DNA from: Anaerolineales bacterium
Lineage (GTDB): Bacteria > Chloroflexota > Anaerolineae > Anaerolineales > Villigracilaceae
Assembly (NCBI GenBank): GCA_016789485.1
Contig: JAEURE010000175.1
Coordinates: 1 to 6,170, forward strand
Direction: 5' to 3'
Length of the DNA stretch: 6,170 nt
Shown: positions 4,911-6,170 of the stretch, one piece after another
Layout of the letters: the number at the start of each line of letters is the position of its first letter
Numbering within the stretch: position 1 is the stretch's first letter
Position numbers and translations under genes: made by a program
Notes under the pieces: generated by a model
What the model was told of the DNA's origin: nothing
The model's input: only the letters and a program-made list of their open reading frames with translations
Database searches by the model: none

Positions 4911-6170
4911 GTGTCTAAAAAGAATACATTTCATTTAGTGTCATTGGGCTGTGCAAAAAATACGGTTGATTCGGATTCGATGGCGCAATTGCTTTTGCGT
5001 GATGGGTACCGTTCGATGGACGACCCATCCAAGGCGTCGGTATTGATCGTCAATACATGCGGGTTCATTGGGCCTGCGAAAGAAGAATCCTATCGTGTGC
5101 TGGATGAACTTGCCAAATCGAAACTCGATGGGCAGGTGCTTATTGCAGCGGGATGCCTCACCCAGCGCTATGGCGTGGAAGTTGCCAAGAAAGTGCCCGG
5201 TATTGACGGCATCCTTGGTACGCGTCGTTGGATGGATATTGTGCAGGTGGTGAAGGAAGTCCGCAAGAGCAAACATCCTGAGCCGATCTATCATTTACCT
5301 GAAACAGCAACAGTCGGCACCGATGAATACGATGCGTTGCGCGTTAGTGTGGCTGGTGCAAGCGCCTACATCAAAGTAGCGGATGGTTGTCGCCGTCCCT
5401 GCGCATTTTGCGCGATTCCATTAATAAAGGGAACAGCTGTTTCTCGTCCGGTCGAAGCCATCATCCATGAGGCGCAAACATTGCGTGATAAAGGCGTCCG
5501 CGAATTGGTCTTGATCGCGCAGGACACAACGGATTACGGTCACGACCTTGGGATGAAAGATGGTCTTGCGATTCTGCTTGAGCAATTGACGGATGCCGTC
5601 CCTGACATTGATTGGATTCGTGTGATGTATTCCTACCCGGGCTATGTCACAGACCACCTGATCGATGTGATGGCAACCCGCAAACAGGTTTTGCCCTACT
5701 TGGATATGCCGCTTCAGCACGCGCACCCAAAAACCTTATATCGCATGAAGCGCCCGTCCAATATGGATTGGGTGTACAAAACTCTAGGCAAAATGCGCAC
5801 AGCCGTGAAAGACCTGTCGATGCGCACGACTTTTATTGTTGGTTATCCCGGTGAAACAGATGAAGAATTCCAGACCCTGTATGATTTTGTGAAGGAAATT
5901 CGATTTGACCGCGTGGGTACGTTCCAATTTTCCTTTGAACCCGGGACAACCTCCGCGCCTCTGGGCGACCCCGTACCTGCTTCTGTTAAACAGGAAAGAT
6001 TCGAACGCTTGATGGAACTTCAGCAGAATATTTCGCTGCAAGTGAATCAATCCTACGTTGGCAAGACTCTGGATGTGCTGGTGGAGGGATTCGACAATGG
6101 CATTTCCATCGGCAGGTCATACCGCGATGCGCCTGAAATTGACGGCATGGTCTTTGTGGAAGGCAAAGCG
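4911..6170 (+). CDS. rimO: Ribosomal protein S12 methylthiotransferase RimO, 3' end cut by window
   Basis: 420 codons are visible, open to the window edge. RimO is a cytoplasmic radical-SAM enzyme with two [4Fe-4S] clusters that adds a methylthio group to the beta carbon of a conserved Asp of ribosomal protein S12. The N-terminal domain carries three cysteines for the auxiliary cluster: C14 in LGCAKN, C50 in NTCGFI and C82 in AAGCL. The radical-SAM motif is CRRPCAFC (C160, C164, C167) followed by AIP. Further RimO marks are AKEES, QDTTDYG, IVGYPGETDEEF and, in the TRAM domain, GRSYRDAPEIDG. The last two groups and the DTT-x-YG motif separate it from the tRNA enzyme MiaB. The family is about 430-460 residues long, so only the end of the TRAM domain is missing. 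It probably shares a transcript with the RodZ-like gene. A rodZ-rimO-pgsA order occurs in other bacteria, so pgsA may follow. Confidence 0.96.
   Translation, partial: MSKKNTFHLVSLGCAKNTVDSDSMAQLLLRDGYRSMDDPSKASVLIVNTCGFIGPAKEESYRVLDELAKSKLDGQVLIAAGCLTQRYGVEVAKKVPGIDGILGTRRWMDIVQVVKEVRKSKHPEPIYHLPETATVGTDEYDALRVSVAGASAYIKVADGCRRPCAFCAIPLIKGTAVSRPVEAIIHEAQTLRDKGVRELVLIAQDTTDYGHDLGMKDGLAILLEQLTDAVPDIDWIRVMYSYPGYVTDHLIDVMATRKQVLPYLDMPLQHAHPKTLYRMKRPSNMDWVYKTLGKMRTAVKDLSMRTTFIVGYPGETDEEFQTLYDFVKEIRFDRVGTFQFSFEPGTTSAPLGDPVPASVKQERFERLMELQQNISLQVNQSYVGKTLDVLVEGFDNGISIGRSYRDAPEIDGMVFVEGKA

Noticed and set aside
3550..4934. Minus-strand frames over the RodZ-like gene, including one with repeated VGVxVGV units (4689-4934).
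   Set aside because: The VGV repeat is the reverse reading of the Thr-Pro tail codons. The other frames lack domain features.
5068..6050. Alternative frames on both strands over the rimO region.
   Set aside because: The RimO reading frame with all six cluster cysteines covers the whole stretch without a break.

Overview
The window looks like chromosomal core sequence from a Chloroflexota bacterium, most likely class Anaerolineae. This is inference from style and gene content: moderate GC, secreted or surface tails made of Thr-Pro repeats, a short DivIC/FtsB-like protein with a Pro-Thr linker and a Trp-rich end, and TANNNT -10 boxes placed six bases before start codons (leaderless genes). No mobile element, tRNA, rRNA or CRISPR array was seen.

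Layout. A divergent control region (about 2425-2562) splits the window. To the left, on the minus strand, an apparent operon runs ftsB/divIC-like gene (2424-2047), then a membrane-anchored PAS-GAF-GAF-GGDEF diguanylate cyclase (2036-75), then the first 29 codons of a gene that leaves the window at position 1 and resembles the N-terminus of diaminopimelate decarboxylase (lysA). To the right, on the plus strand, are rplI (ribosomal protein L9, 2563-3126), a short gap holding a hairpin terminator fused to a leaderless promoter, a RodZ-like membrane protein with two N-terminal HTH domains (3181-4884), and rimO (4911 to beyond 6170), cut by the window end within its TRAM domain.

How the genes fit together. 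Several products touch cell envelope and growth: a DivIC/FtsB-like division protein, a RodZ-like cytoskeleton or shape protein, possibly an enzyme making lysine from meso-diaminopimelate, and a c-di-GMP synthase in the same transcription unit as the division gene. rplI and rimO both serve the ribosome: L9 is a structural protein and RimO methylthiolates S12. The most notable points are the duplicated HTH domain in the RodZ-like protein, two promoters of matching leaderless geometry, and the terminator that overlaps the next gene's promoter. None of this amounts to a clearly new biological system. Most of it is ordinary core genome with lineage-specific twists.
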